Assembly: GCA_016716715.1 (NCBI GenBank)
Contig: JADJVE010000013.1
Coordinates: 1-61,381 of the forward strand
Origin: Acidobacteriota bacterium
Lineage (GTDB): Bacteria > Acidobacteriota > Thermoanaerobaculia > UBA5066
DNA length: 61,381 bases
Direction: 5' to 3'
The notes below the pieces were generated by a model. The model saw nothing but the letters and a program-made list of their open reading frames with translations, ran no database searches and was not told the origin of the DNA. The position numbers were made by a program, and so were the translations under genes. Of this stretch, positions 51,001 through 59,426 are shown piece after piece (position 1 is the first letter of the stretch; every line of letters begins with the position of its first letter).

Positions 51001-54000
51001 GGGCGCGGTCACGAAGATCGACTACGACGAGTGGGACCGGCCCGTGCACGAGGACTTCGGCAGGGGAGGCGAGCAGGAAGCGCCGGGCGAGGTCTTCCGG
51101 GGCTTCGACACGGCCGGCCGCCTCAAGAAGGAGATCCGCACCCAGCTCAACGCCGGAAACGTGACGACGACGTGGGAGTACAACGACCGCGATCAGGTCA
51201 CGGAGATCAAGCGCGACCACGTTGCCAGCGCCACGCCGTTCGCGGCGCCGGACGCCACGTCGACGACGAAGTTCACGTACGACGTGACGAGCGGGTTCCT
51301 CAAGTCCGTCTCGACCGACCAGGGGACGACGACGACCTACCGGTTCGAGAGCGCGGGGCGGCTCGCCGAGGTCACGCCGGACGGCTCGGGCGCGCGCCAG
51401 TTCGGGTACGACGAAATGGGCCGGCCGACGTACGTCTTCGACGGGGACAAGGGCACGTGGAACGGCAGTTACGACTCGTTCGGACGGCTGGCCGGCGAGA
51501 CTCTGCCCACGGGCGGCATCGTCACGCGCACGTTCGACAACGCGGGGGGCCTCAAGACGGCGAAGCTCGCGGACGGCCTCGGAGCCGTCCTCTCGGAGAT
51601 TCCCTCCGCCGAGGTGACGAGCTGGGGTGCGCTGAAGAACCTCGAGCGCCGGGTGACGGCGGGCACCTCGCTCCTCATGACGCGCGAGCTCGACGCCGAG
51701 GGGCGGCTCACGCTGCAGAAGTCGGACGACCGCAAGGACCTCGAGATGAGGTTCGAAGATGGCACTGACCGGCCCGCCTTCGTCGGCGACGCCGTGAACG
51801 GGCTCACGCTCGGCTACGGGAGCGCCGCGACCGCGTGGCCGAAGTCCCTGACGTACGGCGTCGCCGTGGACCCTTCGAAGGCCGCGGTGCCGACGGTGAT
51901 CAGCACCCTGAAGCACGACACGCTGGGGCGCGTCGTCGAGGACCTGCGCGACGACGGCACACTCCGGACCGCGCGCTTCGACGAAGAGGGCCGCCCCGTC
52001 GAAACCACCGACGGTGCCTCGGCGACGCAGCTTCGCTGGGACTCGCGGGGAGCGCTCGTCCAGCTGATTCGTCCCGCCGGCCAGGGTGCGACCGGCCTCG
52101 GGTACGACCACGACGGGCGATTGACGGCGAAGAAGACGGATGCGGGCGGCGCGTCGTTCCAGTCGACATACGACTACTACGCGCCCGGGGGGAGTTACGC
52201 CGGCCTGCTCAGGACCTTCGCCCGGACGGACGGCCCGACGCTCACGGTAAAGGAGTACTACCCGGACGACATGGCGAAGACCGTGTCGCTGAGCGACGGA
52301 TCCACCGCGAAGTTCGAGTACGACGACGCGAACCGCCTGACGAAGACGACTGTGAACGGCGGGTCTTCCGTGCCCGGCGGCGCTCTCTACGCGTGGGATG
52401 CCGCCTCGCGGATGCGGGGCGCGTCCCGCCTCATGCCGAACGGAATCGACGTCGACCCGTCGGCCGCCGTCGTCCCGGGCGCGTACGACTTCGCGGGGCG
52501 ACCGCACTCCGAGACCGTCGGCTCGCGCCCCGCGCTCACGCGCGACTACGACCTTCTCGGCGGCGTCACGTCGCTGGGGCTGCCGCTCGGCGTTGGCGCC
52601 GCGCGCCCGTTCGGCTACACCCGCGCGTTCGAGCCCGTCACGCATCGCCTCGCATCGGTCACCGGCACCGGCGACGCGCCGCCGCCCGGCGGCGTCGCGC
52701 CGTCCCTCCTCGGCGCTTCGTGGGCATGGGTGGGCGACGACCGCGTCCTCGGAGTCACGTCCAACGGCCCGCTCCACGCCGCGCACCGCTTCGGGTACGT
52801 CGGCGGCCCGGGCGGACCGGACGGCTCCGTGCCCGGCGCCGCGAAGTGGAAGCTCGGCACGCTCACGGTCGGCACGGACCCGGGCGCGAAGAACCTCCTG
52901 CCGTTCGGCGATCCCCTCGCGCCGGGCTCGGCCCCGTGGGGCCAGTTCGCGTATGGCTACAATTCCTCCATCACGGGAGACGGCACGAAGCTCGGCCGCA
53001 GGGTGACGGGCGTGGGGCTTGCGGGCCTCCTGGCCGGGTCCCTGCTCTCGAACCTCGGCTACGCCTACGGGCTCGACGCGTCCAAGCGCCTCACGACGGC
53101 GTACGCCGGGCCGGGCAGCGTCACGGGCGCCGACGCGGCGGCCGCCATCGCCGCCTTCGAGCGCTTCAAATACGAGTACGGCTCGGCCGACCAGCTCCAG
53201 AAGGAAAACCCGCGAGGTCGATGGCCGCAGCGTCGGCTACGAAACCGGCGGCGACGGCCGGCCCGACTCGCGCCAGCTCGACGCGGGACCCAAGTCCTTC
53301 TTCCTCTACGACGCGCTCAAGCGCCGCACGGGCGACGACCGATTCACCTTCACCTGGCACTACGACGGCAAGATCGCAACGGCCGTCGTCATGGACTGCT
53401 GGCCCATCGAGCACGGCGAATCGCAGGGTCCCGCCTGCGCGGCGGGCTTCACGCGGCCGGCCCAGGCCGGCCACAAGCTCGTCTTCTCGTACGACGCCCT
53501 CTCGCGCCTCCTCACGCGCACCCACCTCGGAGTTCTCCCGTCCGGCGAGACCGACGACAGCAAGCGCCCCTTCATCGAAACCCGCGAGTACCTCTTCGAC
53601 GGCAACACCCTCCTCGCGGAAGTCGCCAAGGCCCAGGACGGCGCCATCCGCTGGAGAAAGACCTACGTCCCCGGCGCCGACCTCCACGACCACGTCCAGG
53701 TCAGGGTCGAGACCTACGACGCCGCCCAGAACCTCGTCACCGACCGCCTCTACGCTTACATAAGAGACGAGCAGGGCACCGTCCTCGCGCTGGCGGACGA
53801 AGCCAGCGACCCGACGCACCCGTCCATCCCCATCCGCTACCTCTACACCCCGTACGGCAACGCGCACGCCGAGACAGGGCCGGAGCTTCGGAAGGGGAGC
53901 TACGGGTTCGGGATCACGAGCGTCAAGGACGCGAGTGCTGCGACGAAGACGCAGACGGCGACGGGGACGCTGCCCGGCGGCGTCCGGCTGAGCTTCGGGA

Positions 54001-55358
54001 TCGACGTCGATGCGGGGACGTTCGGAGGGATTCTCTTAGAAAGAAAAGAAACGAATGGCACGTGGACGACACTCGGCGCAGGGGATGTCGCGCTGGGCAG
54101 GGCCCCCGATGCGGCGAACAGCGACGTCGACGTTCTGCCGCTGAATGGGTTTGCGTTCGCGACGAGCTACCGAATCCGGACGACGGCAGCTCTGAAGGAC
54201 GTTCTTGGCAGAACGCTGGCTGACCCGAAAGTCCTCGAACTCCCGCAAACGCCGCCGGTCATCGCACCGGGCGACATCGGCGCGAGCAGCTACGAATACG
54301 TGAGGACGTTCGCAGTCGAGTACGACAGCCTCGAGGCCTTCTCGAACGACGCCAACGGCCTCTTCCCCGGCGGCCAGCCGATGGGGTTCCAAGGGCAGTA
54401 CACGGATCCGGTACTGGGGTTCCTGCTCACGCCGAATCGCGTCTATGACGCGAGGAACGGGGTTTGGCTCTCCCAGGATCCCATGGAAGACCGCGACTCC
54501 CCGAACCTCTACGGCTTCGTCGGTGGAAGGCCACACGAGAAGACGGATCCGTTAGGGCTCAGGGCATTGAACCAGGCCGACAAGGACTACATCCGGCAGC
54601 TGAATGAGTTGAACCGCGAGCTTCGCGGCGAATACGCAAGGGCTGGAACCTTCCGTGGGGCGAAGATCTCTCAGAGCGAGTACGAACACGGTTTGGCTGA
54701 CGTGACGGCCATGAGGGACACCTATATCAATGCGGTCTGGGATGCGGCCGATGGGCAAGCAATCAGGTCCGACGACGTCCCCATGTCGTTCTGGGACCCG
54801 CGAAAGATCACGAAGTACCGGCCCCAGCCGACCGAGGAGCAAATCGAGGAAGGGAATCGGTCGGCCTATAAGTGGGTCTTCTGGACGAACGTTGTGCCGA
54901 ACCAGATTGCGATCTTCGCGTCGCCTCATGTCGTGAATGCGGGCCCGCGGATGGTCGAGCAGCAGCAGGCGTTGAGGCCCCCGGGCGAAATGCCGAAGCG
55001 GCGGCACTACATGGGTGACACGCCAGGAAAGGGCAGTGCTACTGGGCAGGAAGTGCTTGAGAGGATGGCGGCCGCAGGCCGCGTGAGGACCGGGCCGAGC
55101 GGTGGTATGGAGATTCAAGGGTCCGATGGCGCGTGGGTGCCGATCGAGCAGACGGACATGAGCCATATCGAAGGTGCGGTGACCTGGTGGAATCGGGAGG
55201 GCTACAGGTACGGGCCGCGCGCACCAGAAGTGCGCCAGTGGATGCGCGATCCGAACAACTATGAGCTGGAGCCGAGCGGGCCCAACCGGGCGCGCGGCGG
55301 ACAAACGCGCGAACGCTATCGGCCTCCGGCACCTCTGCCCGGCGAGTCTGAGGAATGA
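36062..55358 (+). CDS. Giant RHS-repeat polymorphic toxin with HNH/EndoVII-like C-terminal domain (five homopolymer frameshifts)
   Basis: Start GTG 36062. Correcting five one-base homopolymer indels (CCCC 43306-43309; CC 43429-43430; GGGG 43606-43609; CCC about 44164; AAAA 53205-53208) gives one frame of about 6431 residues; the corrected length divides by 3. The signal peptide is LAARSAALAAALLWAAAAPA. A beta-helical region resembling DUF7305 follows (HVFVTGDVSLTGNSHM). About fifteen Ig-like repeats occupy 270-1880, SbsA-type Ig domains lie near 1880 and 2825, and a regulatory-like domain near 2180. From about 4440, RHS/YD repeats run to the core (LWLSQDP-like VWLSQDPMEDRDSPNLYGF, then DPLGL). 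The last 265 residues are a variable tip ending in TDMSHIEGAVTWWN and MRDPNNYELEPS, resembling GH-E/SHH nuclease toxins. RHS shells encapsulate such toxins and cleave near DPxGL. Confidence 0.85.
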
Positions 55359-55804
55359 GCGACACGCTGGACGATCGGATTCACTCGGAAGTGACGCGCC
55401 TCAGTGAACAGGGGAACGCGGCGAGTGAGGCCGGGGACTACGAGAAGAGCCTGGCGCTATTTCGGCAAGCGCTCAAGCTCCTACCGAAGCCGATTCAGCG
55501 GTGGGATGCCGGTGGTTGGCTGATGACAGCCATCGGCGATACCCATTTCCTAAAGGGCGACTACGCCGCTGCAGCAAGTGCGCTCAAGGAGGCGCTGGAG
55601 TTTCCGAAAACGCTTGGAAATCCCTTCGTGCATCTACGGCTCGGTGAGAGCGTGTACGAACTCGGGGAGAGTGCTCGAGCGGCTGACGAGCTCACGCGGG
55701 CCTACATGGGAGGGGGCGAGGAGCTTTTCGACGGTGAAGATCCAAAGTATTTTCGTTTCTTGAAGACCAAGATACGCACCGAGCTGCCGAAGTCGAAGCG
55801 ATGA
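55355..55804 (+). CDS. TPR protein, probable immunity factor for the RHS toxin
   Basis: A 149-residue soluble protein with no signal peptide. Its ATG overlaps the toxin stop by 4 bases (ATGA), the classic position for immunity. At least three TPR-like helical pairs are visible (NAASEAGDYEKSLALFRQAL; TAIGDTHFLKGDYAAAASAL; LRLGESVYELGESARAADEL). A conserved acidic C-terminal motif follows (FDGEDPKYFRFLKTKI). TPR proteins with this ending recur next to HNH-type polymorphic toxins. It should bind and block the C-terminal nuclease in the cytoplasm. Intact. Confidence 0.8.
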   Translation: MSDTLDDRIHSEVTRLSEQGNAASEAGDYEKSLALFRQALKLLPKPIQRWDAGGWLMTAIGDTHFLKGDYAAAASALKEALEFPKTLGNPFVHLRLGESVYELGESARAADELTRAYMGGGEELFDGEDPKYFRFLKTKIRTELPKSKR

Positions 55805-55956
55805 TAAGTGGACGATCTCGCGCCCCGCGGCGCTCCGGCGGAAGTGGTGGAGGAGCCGGGCGCTCAGCAGCGCGCGTGCCCGTGGGCCCTTCCCCGGCCC
55901 TTCCCTGGGCACGGAGTGGATTGGGAGTGGATTGGGGTCAGGTCTCGATTTTCTAT

Positions 55957-55962
55957 TATAAT
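55957..55962 (+). promoter_or_regulatory. Consensus -10 (TATAAT) of the REP-type transposase
   Basis: A perfect TATAAT overlaps the inner edge of the left inverted repeat, 8 bases before ATG 55971. The AT-rich patch stands out in this GC-rich genome. The transcript would be almost leaderless. It is mobile with the element. Confidence 0.55.
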
Positions 55963-55970
55963 CTTCGTCA

Positions 55971-56921
55971 ATGACTCGCCCACTCCGACTCGAGCATGCC
56001 GGCGCCGTCTGGCACGTGACTTCGCGCGGTAATGAGCGGAAAGAACTGTTCCGCGGCCAGGCGGATTGCGAGAGATTCATCTCAATTCTCGCTCGGACGG
56101 TGACGCTCTTTCAGTGGCGGCTGCATGCATACGTGCTGATGGGCAACCACTACCACCTTCTGCTCGAAACGCCCGCCCCGACACTCTCGCGCGGGATGCG
56201 CCAACTGAACGGCATCTACACCCAGGCCTTCAATCGCCGCCACCGCCGCGCCGGGCACCTTCTTCAGGGTCGTTTCAAGGCGATCCTCGTGGAAAAGGAG
56301 GCCCATCTCCTCGAGCTGTGTCGATACGTCGTGCTGAACCCCGTGCGAGCGGGTCTGGTGCGATCCGCTCGGGACTGGAAATGGAGCAGCTACCGGGCGA
56401 CCTCGGCAGAAGAACCCGCGCCTGAATGGCTCGAAACCCGCTGGACGCTCCGCAACTTCGGTCGCGAGACGTCGCAGGCCGTGCGGCGCTACCGGAAGTT
56501 CGTCGCGGAGGGCGTCGGCGCAGCCGAGTCGCCATGGCAGGCCGTGCGAGCACAGGTCTACCTGGGCGGAGACGAATTCCTCGAGGAGGTGCGGCAGCGC
56601 CTGAAGGCACGCCCAATGGCGAAGGGGATCCCTCGCCGTCAGGTGGAACCGCTCGAGGTAGATCCCCTTGTGGCGGCGACGGCCGTGGCAAAAGTCCTTG
56701 GAAGCGGGCTCGAGGAGATGAAGCGGAGGCCGCGAGTTCTCATTCGAGAGCGGCGTCTTACGGCCTGGGCTCTCAAGAGCTTCGGGATGGTGCCGCTGGA
56801 CGGAATCGGAAAGGCGCTTGGAGTGGGAGTCGCGCAGGCTTCGGCGCTGGCGGCCGCCGGGGACACCGAAACCCTCACCGCTTCGCTCCGTGACAGGATC
56901 GAGAAGGCGGTGAGGGAGTGA
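55971..56921 (+). CDS. REP-associated tyrosine (Y1/IS200-like) transposase
   Basis: A 316-residue HUH-type Y1 transposase. The start RPLRLEHAGAVWHVTSRGNER is diagnostic. The metal-binding HUH motif is in YVLMGNHYHLLLETP, and the tyrosine nucleophile region follows (LLELCRYVVLNPVRAGLV; also NGIYTQAFNRRH). The C-terminal part is a helical, DNA-binding-like extension (EVDPLVAATAVAKVLG; LTAWALKSFGMVPLDGIGKALG) similar to the DnaA-like or HTH tails of this family. Such proteins nick and move REP hairpins rather than classic ISs. It appears intact, with its own promoter. Confidence 0.9.
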   Translation: MTRPLRLEHAGAVWHVTSRGNERKELFRGQADCERFISILARTVTLFQWRLHAYVLMGNHYHLLLETPAPTLSRGMRQLNGIYTQAFNRRHRRAGHLLQGRFKAILVEKEAHLLELCRYVVLNPVRAGLVRSARDWKWSSYRATSAEEPAPEWLETRWTLRNFGRETSQAVRRYRKFVAEGVGAAESPWQAVRAQVYLGGDEFLEEVRQRLKARPMAKGIPRRQVEPLEVDPLVAATAVAKVLGSGLEEMKRRPRVLIRERRLTAWALKSFGMVPLDGIGKALGVGVAQASALAAAGDTETLTASLRDRIEKAVRE

Positions 56922-57037
56922 GAATAGAAAATTGAGACCTGACCCCGATACGATGACCGTTTTCAATCGGACATTCCCGTGATGCTGTCGCGAGGGCAGG
57001 CTATGACTCGGAGAGTCGGGCGAGTCTTGGAGAGTTC

Positions 57038-57436
57038 TTGCATGGGTTCTTTGTGGAGATGTGTGACTGGGAGACGGTCTCAGCGAAGCTGTTCGCGCGC
57101 GCGCGGATGTCCCCCAGCGAGGCGGACCCAGCTCGGCTTAGGGAGGCTCAAGAGCAGGCCCGAGCTGCATTGGGAGAGATCTTTCTAAGGTATTGCAGCA
57201 AGGTAGAGGCTCGACGCGGGCTTGCGTACTCCACACCGCCCGGCTACAACCCGCAAACCGAGGTCATTATCGAAGCCACCGAGCTAGGGAAGACGGTACG
57301 TGTGGTTACCGGCAGTGAGGGGCCGTTGATGAAGAGATTCGTCTATACGGTAGAGCGAACACAAGACGGATGGAGACTGTTGGATAACCGTAAGTGGATT
57401 GACTCTCAGGGCAAGGAACATCCGTGGAGTCTATGA
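57038..57436 (+). CDS. NTF2-fold immunity-like protein, 5' end uncertain or truncated
   Basis: The frame is open from 56957 (after a TGA) and reads AGYDSESRASLGEFLHGFF, then VEMCDWETVSAKLF, but contains no ATG until inside the domain. TTG 57038 is the only plausible start and gives 132 residues. The body fits an NTF2-like immunity domain: an N-terminal helical pair, then strands (TEVIIEATELGKTVRVVTG; RFVYTVERTQDGWRLLDNRKW). The upstream 10-90 bases look coding but are separated from any start by the transposase element, so the 5' end was probably lost. No cognate toxin is adjacent, so this would be an orphan immunity gene. Confidence 0.55.
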   Translation: MHGFFVEMCDWETVSAKLFARARMSPSEADPARLREAQEQARAALGEIFLRYCSKVEARRGLAYSTPPGYNPQTEVIIEATELGKTVRVVTGSEGPLMKRFVYTVERTQDGWRLLDNRKWIDSQGKEHPWSL

Positions 57437-57462
57437 GAGGGGATTCCCCTTCCGGGGTCGCG

Positions 57463-57483
57463 GGGGTCAAGTCTTGCAGCTAC
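57463..57483 (+). repeat. Possible solo REP-type element end
   Basis: The sequence beginning GGGGTCAAGTCTTGCAG resembles the outer end of the transposase element at 55934 (GGGGTCAGGTCTC). It may be a related, non-autonomous REP end. It lies where two minus-strand gene tails terminate. Only one such end is visible, and the match is short. Confidence 0.3.
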
Positions 57484-57496
57484 AGTGATCGCAGCG

Positions 57497-57554
57497 CTTG
57501 AACACGCGCTCGGGCGAATCGAAGCTCTGATCGACCGCCTCCGTCACGACGGCG
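57497..57554. repeat. Shared 3' tail repeat, copy 1
   Basis: About 58 bases, roughly 80% like 58343-58399. On the minus strand it begins with the hairpin CCGTCGTGACGG, which contains the stop codon of the 136-residue gene. It then reads through GAGCTTCGATTCGCCCGAGC. In one minus frame it encodes DGGGRSELRF, and PERVFKRCDHCS in the next frame. Confidence 0.55.
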
Positions 57555-57954
57555 CCGCCGCCCGCGGCACGTACTCGCGCATCTGGTGATAGAGCGGCGT
57601 CAGCGTCGCGATCGTGCAGGTGTTCGGACCGAGGTCGTACGTCGTCTCGAAGTCCTCGTAGCTGCGGGCGCGCCAGAGGCGGCCCTGCGGGTCGATGACG
57701 AGCGAGTGCCCCACGCCGCCGCGGAAGACGTGCGATCCGTCCGTGCCGCGATAGACCGTGCACGTCCACGGGTGGTCCGGGGCCGTCGCGGCGATGAACG
57801 CCTCGATCTCCTTCGTGCGCCTCTCGAGGAGAGCCGCGCGCTCGGCGACGGGAGCCCTCAGCGTCTCGGCGATCGCGTCGCTGAGCGGCTTCTCGCCGGG
57901 CGCGATCAGGACGCCCGACCGGAGGTCGTCGACGGGTGGGGTGGAATTCGTCAT
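57544..57954 (-). CDS. Hypothetical protein, 136 residues
   Basis: ATG 57954 to TGA 57544. The protein is mixed alpha/beta with a hydrophilic start (TNSTPPVDDLRSGVLIAPGE), a helical region (AERAALLERRTKEIEAFIAA), then a beta-rich C-terminal half (WTCTVYRGTDGSHVFRGG; HSLVIDPQGRLWRARSYEDF). Codon use is G/C-ending, like the chromosome. I do not recognise a family. It lies between immunity-like and toxin-antitoxin-like genes, and its stop is inside the 57497-57554 repeat, so it may be an acquired cassette-like gene. Confidence 0.65.
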   Translation of the reverse strand: MTNSTPPVDDLRSGVLIAPGEKPLSDAIAETLRAPVAERAALLERRTKEIEAFIAATAPDHPWTCTVYRGTDGSHVFRGGVGHSLVIDPQGRLWRARSYEDFETTYDLGPNTCTIATLTPLYHQMREYVPRAAAPS

Positions 57955-58071
57955 CGGGCGGGCCCAGTCTCGGGGTGATGAGGGTCAGCTCGCAATTATC
58001 CATGAGACGGTGGGCTCCTTGATCCCAAAGGGAATTGAACTGCAGCGCTCCGTGCCTCAAAATGTTGCTGG

Positions 58072-58260
58072 ATGGCTGCCACGGACGACCCTGTGCCCTT
58101 CGACGAGACCGCGGTGACGCGCGTCCGCCGCAGGTGCTTCTTCTGCGAATCGGAGAAGTCCGACGAGTGGAAGTTCCTCGAGAGGCTTAACGCGTTCGTC
58201 TGCAAGGACTGCAAGGAACGCCTCGAGAAGGCGTCCGCCGAGGAACGAAAGAGCAGTTAG
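58072..58260 (+). CDS. Small zinc-ribbon-like protein
   Basis: A 62-residue protein with two CxxC knuckles (RCFFCES and FVCKDCKERL) spaced for one zinc ion, as in short zinc-ribbon or HNH-like remnants. The N-terminus is acidic, the C-terminus highly charged. It is the only plus-strand gene among a run of minus-strand small genes. Function unknown. Confidence 0.55.
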   Translation: MAATDDPVPFDETAVTRVRRRCFFCESEKSDEWKFLERLNAFVCKDCKERLEKASAEERKSS

Positions 58261-58342
58261 TTCGGCGGGGGAGATGGGTCTCCCCCTATCGTGCCTTTGC
58301 GCCTACGCTTGCGCCGCGGCGACGACGGGCGGATTGCGTCGC

Positions 58343-58399
58343 GCGAACACGTGCTCGGGCAATCTAAGCTCCGAACGGCCAGCTCCGTCACGATGGCGT
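58343..58399. repeat. Shared 3' tail repeat, copy 2
   Basis: Second copy of the repeat at 57497-57554. On the minus strand it starts with CCATCGTGACGG, containing the TGA of the 51-residue gene. It continues as a coding-like tail in another frame (RDGAGRSELRLPEHVFARR, then NPPVVAAAQA and a TAG near 58310). The tail looks like the C-terminus of a lost protein. Confidence 0.55.
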
Positions 58400-58543
58400 G
58401 ACGTCCGCAACTGCCGCACGGATGTCTTCAGCCGCTCGCGTGCGTTGGTCGTACTCCCGTGCGCTCCATCGCCGCTGAAGGCCAGCCTTGTGCGGCTTGC
58501 ACAACCCGCAGGCGCGTCGCTTCTTCTTTGAGTTCTTCCTCAT
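58388..58543 (-). CDS. Small basic CxxC protein (51 residues)
   Basis: ATG 58543 overlaps the stop of an upstream minus-strand frame (ATGA). The protein is rich in Lys and Arg, with a CGLCKPHK motif near the N-terminus (RKNSKKKRRACGLCKPHK) and a helical AREYDQRTRAAEDIRAA tail. Short proteins with this CxLCKPHK motif are widespread in bacteria, and the function is unknown. They are often next to toxin-antitoxin-like genes. The nucleotide context and coupled start support a real gene. Confidence 0.6.
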   Translation of the reverse strand: MRKNSKKKRRACGLCKPHKAGLQRRWSAREYDQRTRAAEDIRAAVADVTPS

Positions 58544-59399
58544 GTCGTGTTGCCCTTGGAATCCGGCGAAAACACGGGCCTGGCGCAAGGCAGCTCGGAC
58601 TCGATCTCTGCTTGTGTGAAGTGCGGGGCGTGGCGACCCGATAGGTCTTCCCTCTCCGGGAAAACGCAACAACGTAGTCGCCGGCGCGGACATCGGACTT
58701 CAGCACCCCAACCGCTCGCTGGACGAGGCTCCCGAGTCCGTCATCCAGCCAGATCTCGCCATCGGCGCGGGAAGCGCGGATCACCAGCCGGTGAAACTTC
58801 TTCGCACGACGTCGCGAGGGTCTTGTGGCTAGGCCGGTCGTGGCGGAGGCCTGCGTGGGGAACTGCATGCGCGCGTCCAGGAGGCGCGCCACGCTGACGT
58901 CTTCATCGAGCGCTTCCCATCGGATGCCCTCTCCGGCGCCCAGTAGCGTCCAGGCCGCCCGTTGCCGGGGCAGTGCCGATTGAAGCCGCGGGAACCATGC
59001 GAGAGGGGCTGTAATCGTCCGACCGTCTGCAAGTGCCACCACGAGCGATGACGCGGTACAGGAGGCCGATGCAGCTAGCGCCTTCGAAGATCGGCGTGGA
59101 GACTCTGCGGGAGGAGAGAGTAGGCGCCGGCGCGTCTCGGCTGACAGACGTATCGAACGGAAGCAGCTTTTCGGGTACGCGTAGGGCTCTCCGGATTCGT
59201 CCACGACCAATGCGTAGCCGGTTGGACTCGACGTCGGCGCGGTGTGAACTCGATAGACCTTGCCGATCTCGAGAGAAGCCGCGTAGCCGCCGTGGTCGAT
59301 GCAGATGACGAATCGATCCATGTCGCCAGCAGTCGCTGATGTGCGCGCCTTCTGATACTCACCCCGAACGCCGCGAGTGAAGTCGTAGTGCTTTTTCAT
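58540..59399 (-). CDS. Composite ORF of antitoxin-like, unknown and DUF2442-like parts (probable frameshift)
   Basis: From ATG 59399 the first 20 residues (KKHYDFTRGVRGEYQK) match the start of small antitoxins. At residue 27 a second likely start (59321) begins MDRFVICIDHGGYAASLEIG, a separate small-protein family. Residues 108-177 read like DUF2442 (VVALADGRTITAPLAWFPRL; LLGAGEGIRWEALDEDVSV). The remainder (KFHRLVIRASRADGEIWLDD, AGDYVVAFSRRGK) is unknown. The straight frame runs to 58428. A one-base change at the run GGGAAAA (58658-58664) would instead move it into a frame reading HAPHFTQAEIESEL. That frame ends at 58540, overlapping the next ATG. I favour the latter. Several partial genes may have been fused. 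Confidence 0.45.
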
Positions 59400-59426
59400 C
59401 CTGGTGCCTACTTGGAAGCACGGCGG

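Larger units (their letters stand above)
55934..56946 (+). mobile_element. REP-type Y1-transposase element with 24-bp inverted ends
   Basis: Left end 55934-55957 and right end 56923-56946 are inverted copies of one another over 24 bases, with one mismatch. Both begin GGGGTCAGGTCTC on their own strand. The only gene inside is a REP-associated tyrosine transposase that stops 1-2 bases before the right end. An 11-bp tandem duplication (55914-55924, 55925-55935) abuts the left end. The element sits between the TPR immunity gene and a truncated immunity-like ORF. Confidence 0.8.

Noticed and set aside
44081..52786. A 2901-codon open frame on the minus strand
   Set aside because: It is the antisense of the RHS gene. 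It is composed of Arg, Ala, Gly and Val runs with no domain pattern, as expected opposite high-GC coding sequence. Similar long frames opposite the first giant gene (24280-30345 and others) were rejected for the same reason.
43306..53208. Programmed ribosomal frameshifting in the RHS gene
   Set aside because: The sites lack slippery heptamers with downstream structure that I can see. They occur in compensating pairs at ordinary G/C runs, so sequencing or assembly error is simpler. The A-run at 53205 is kept as a separate question.
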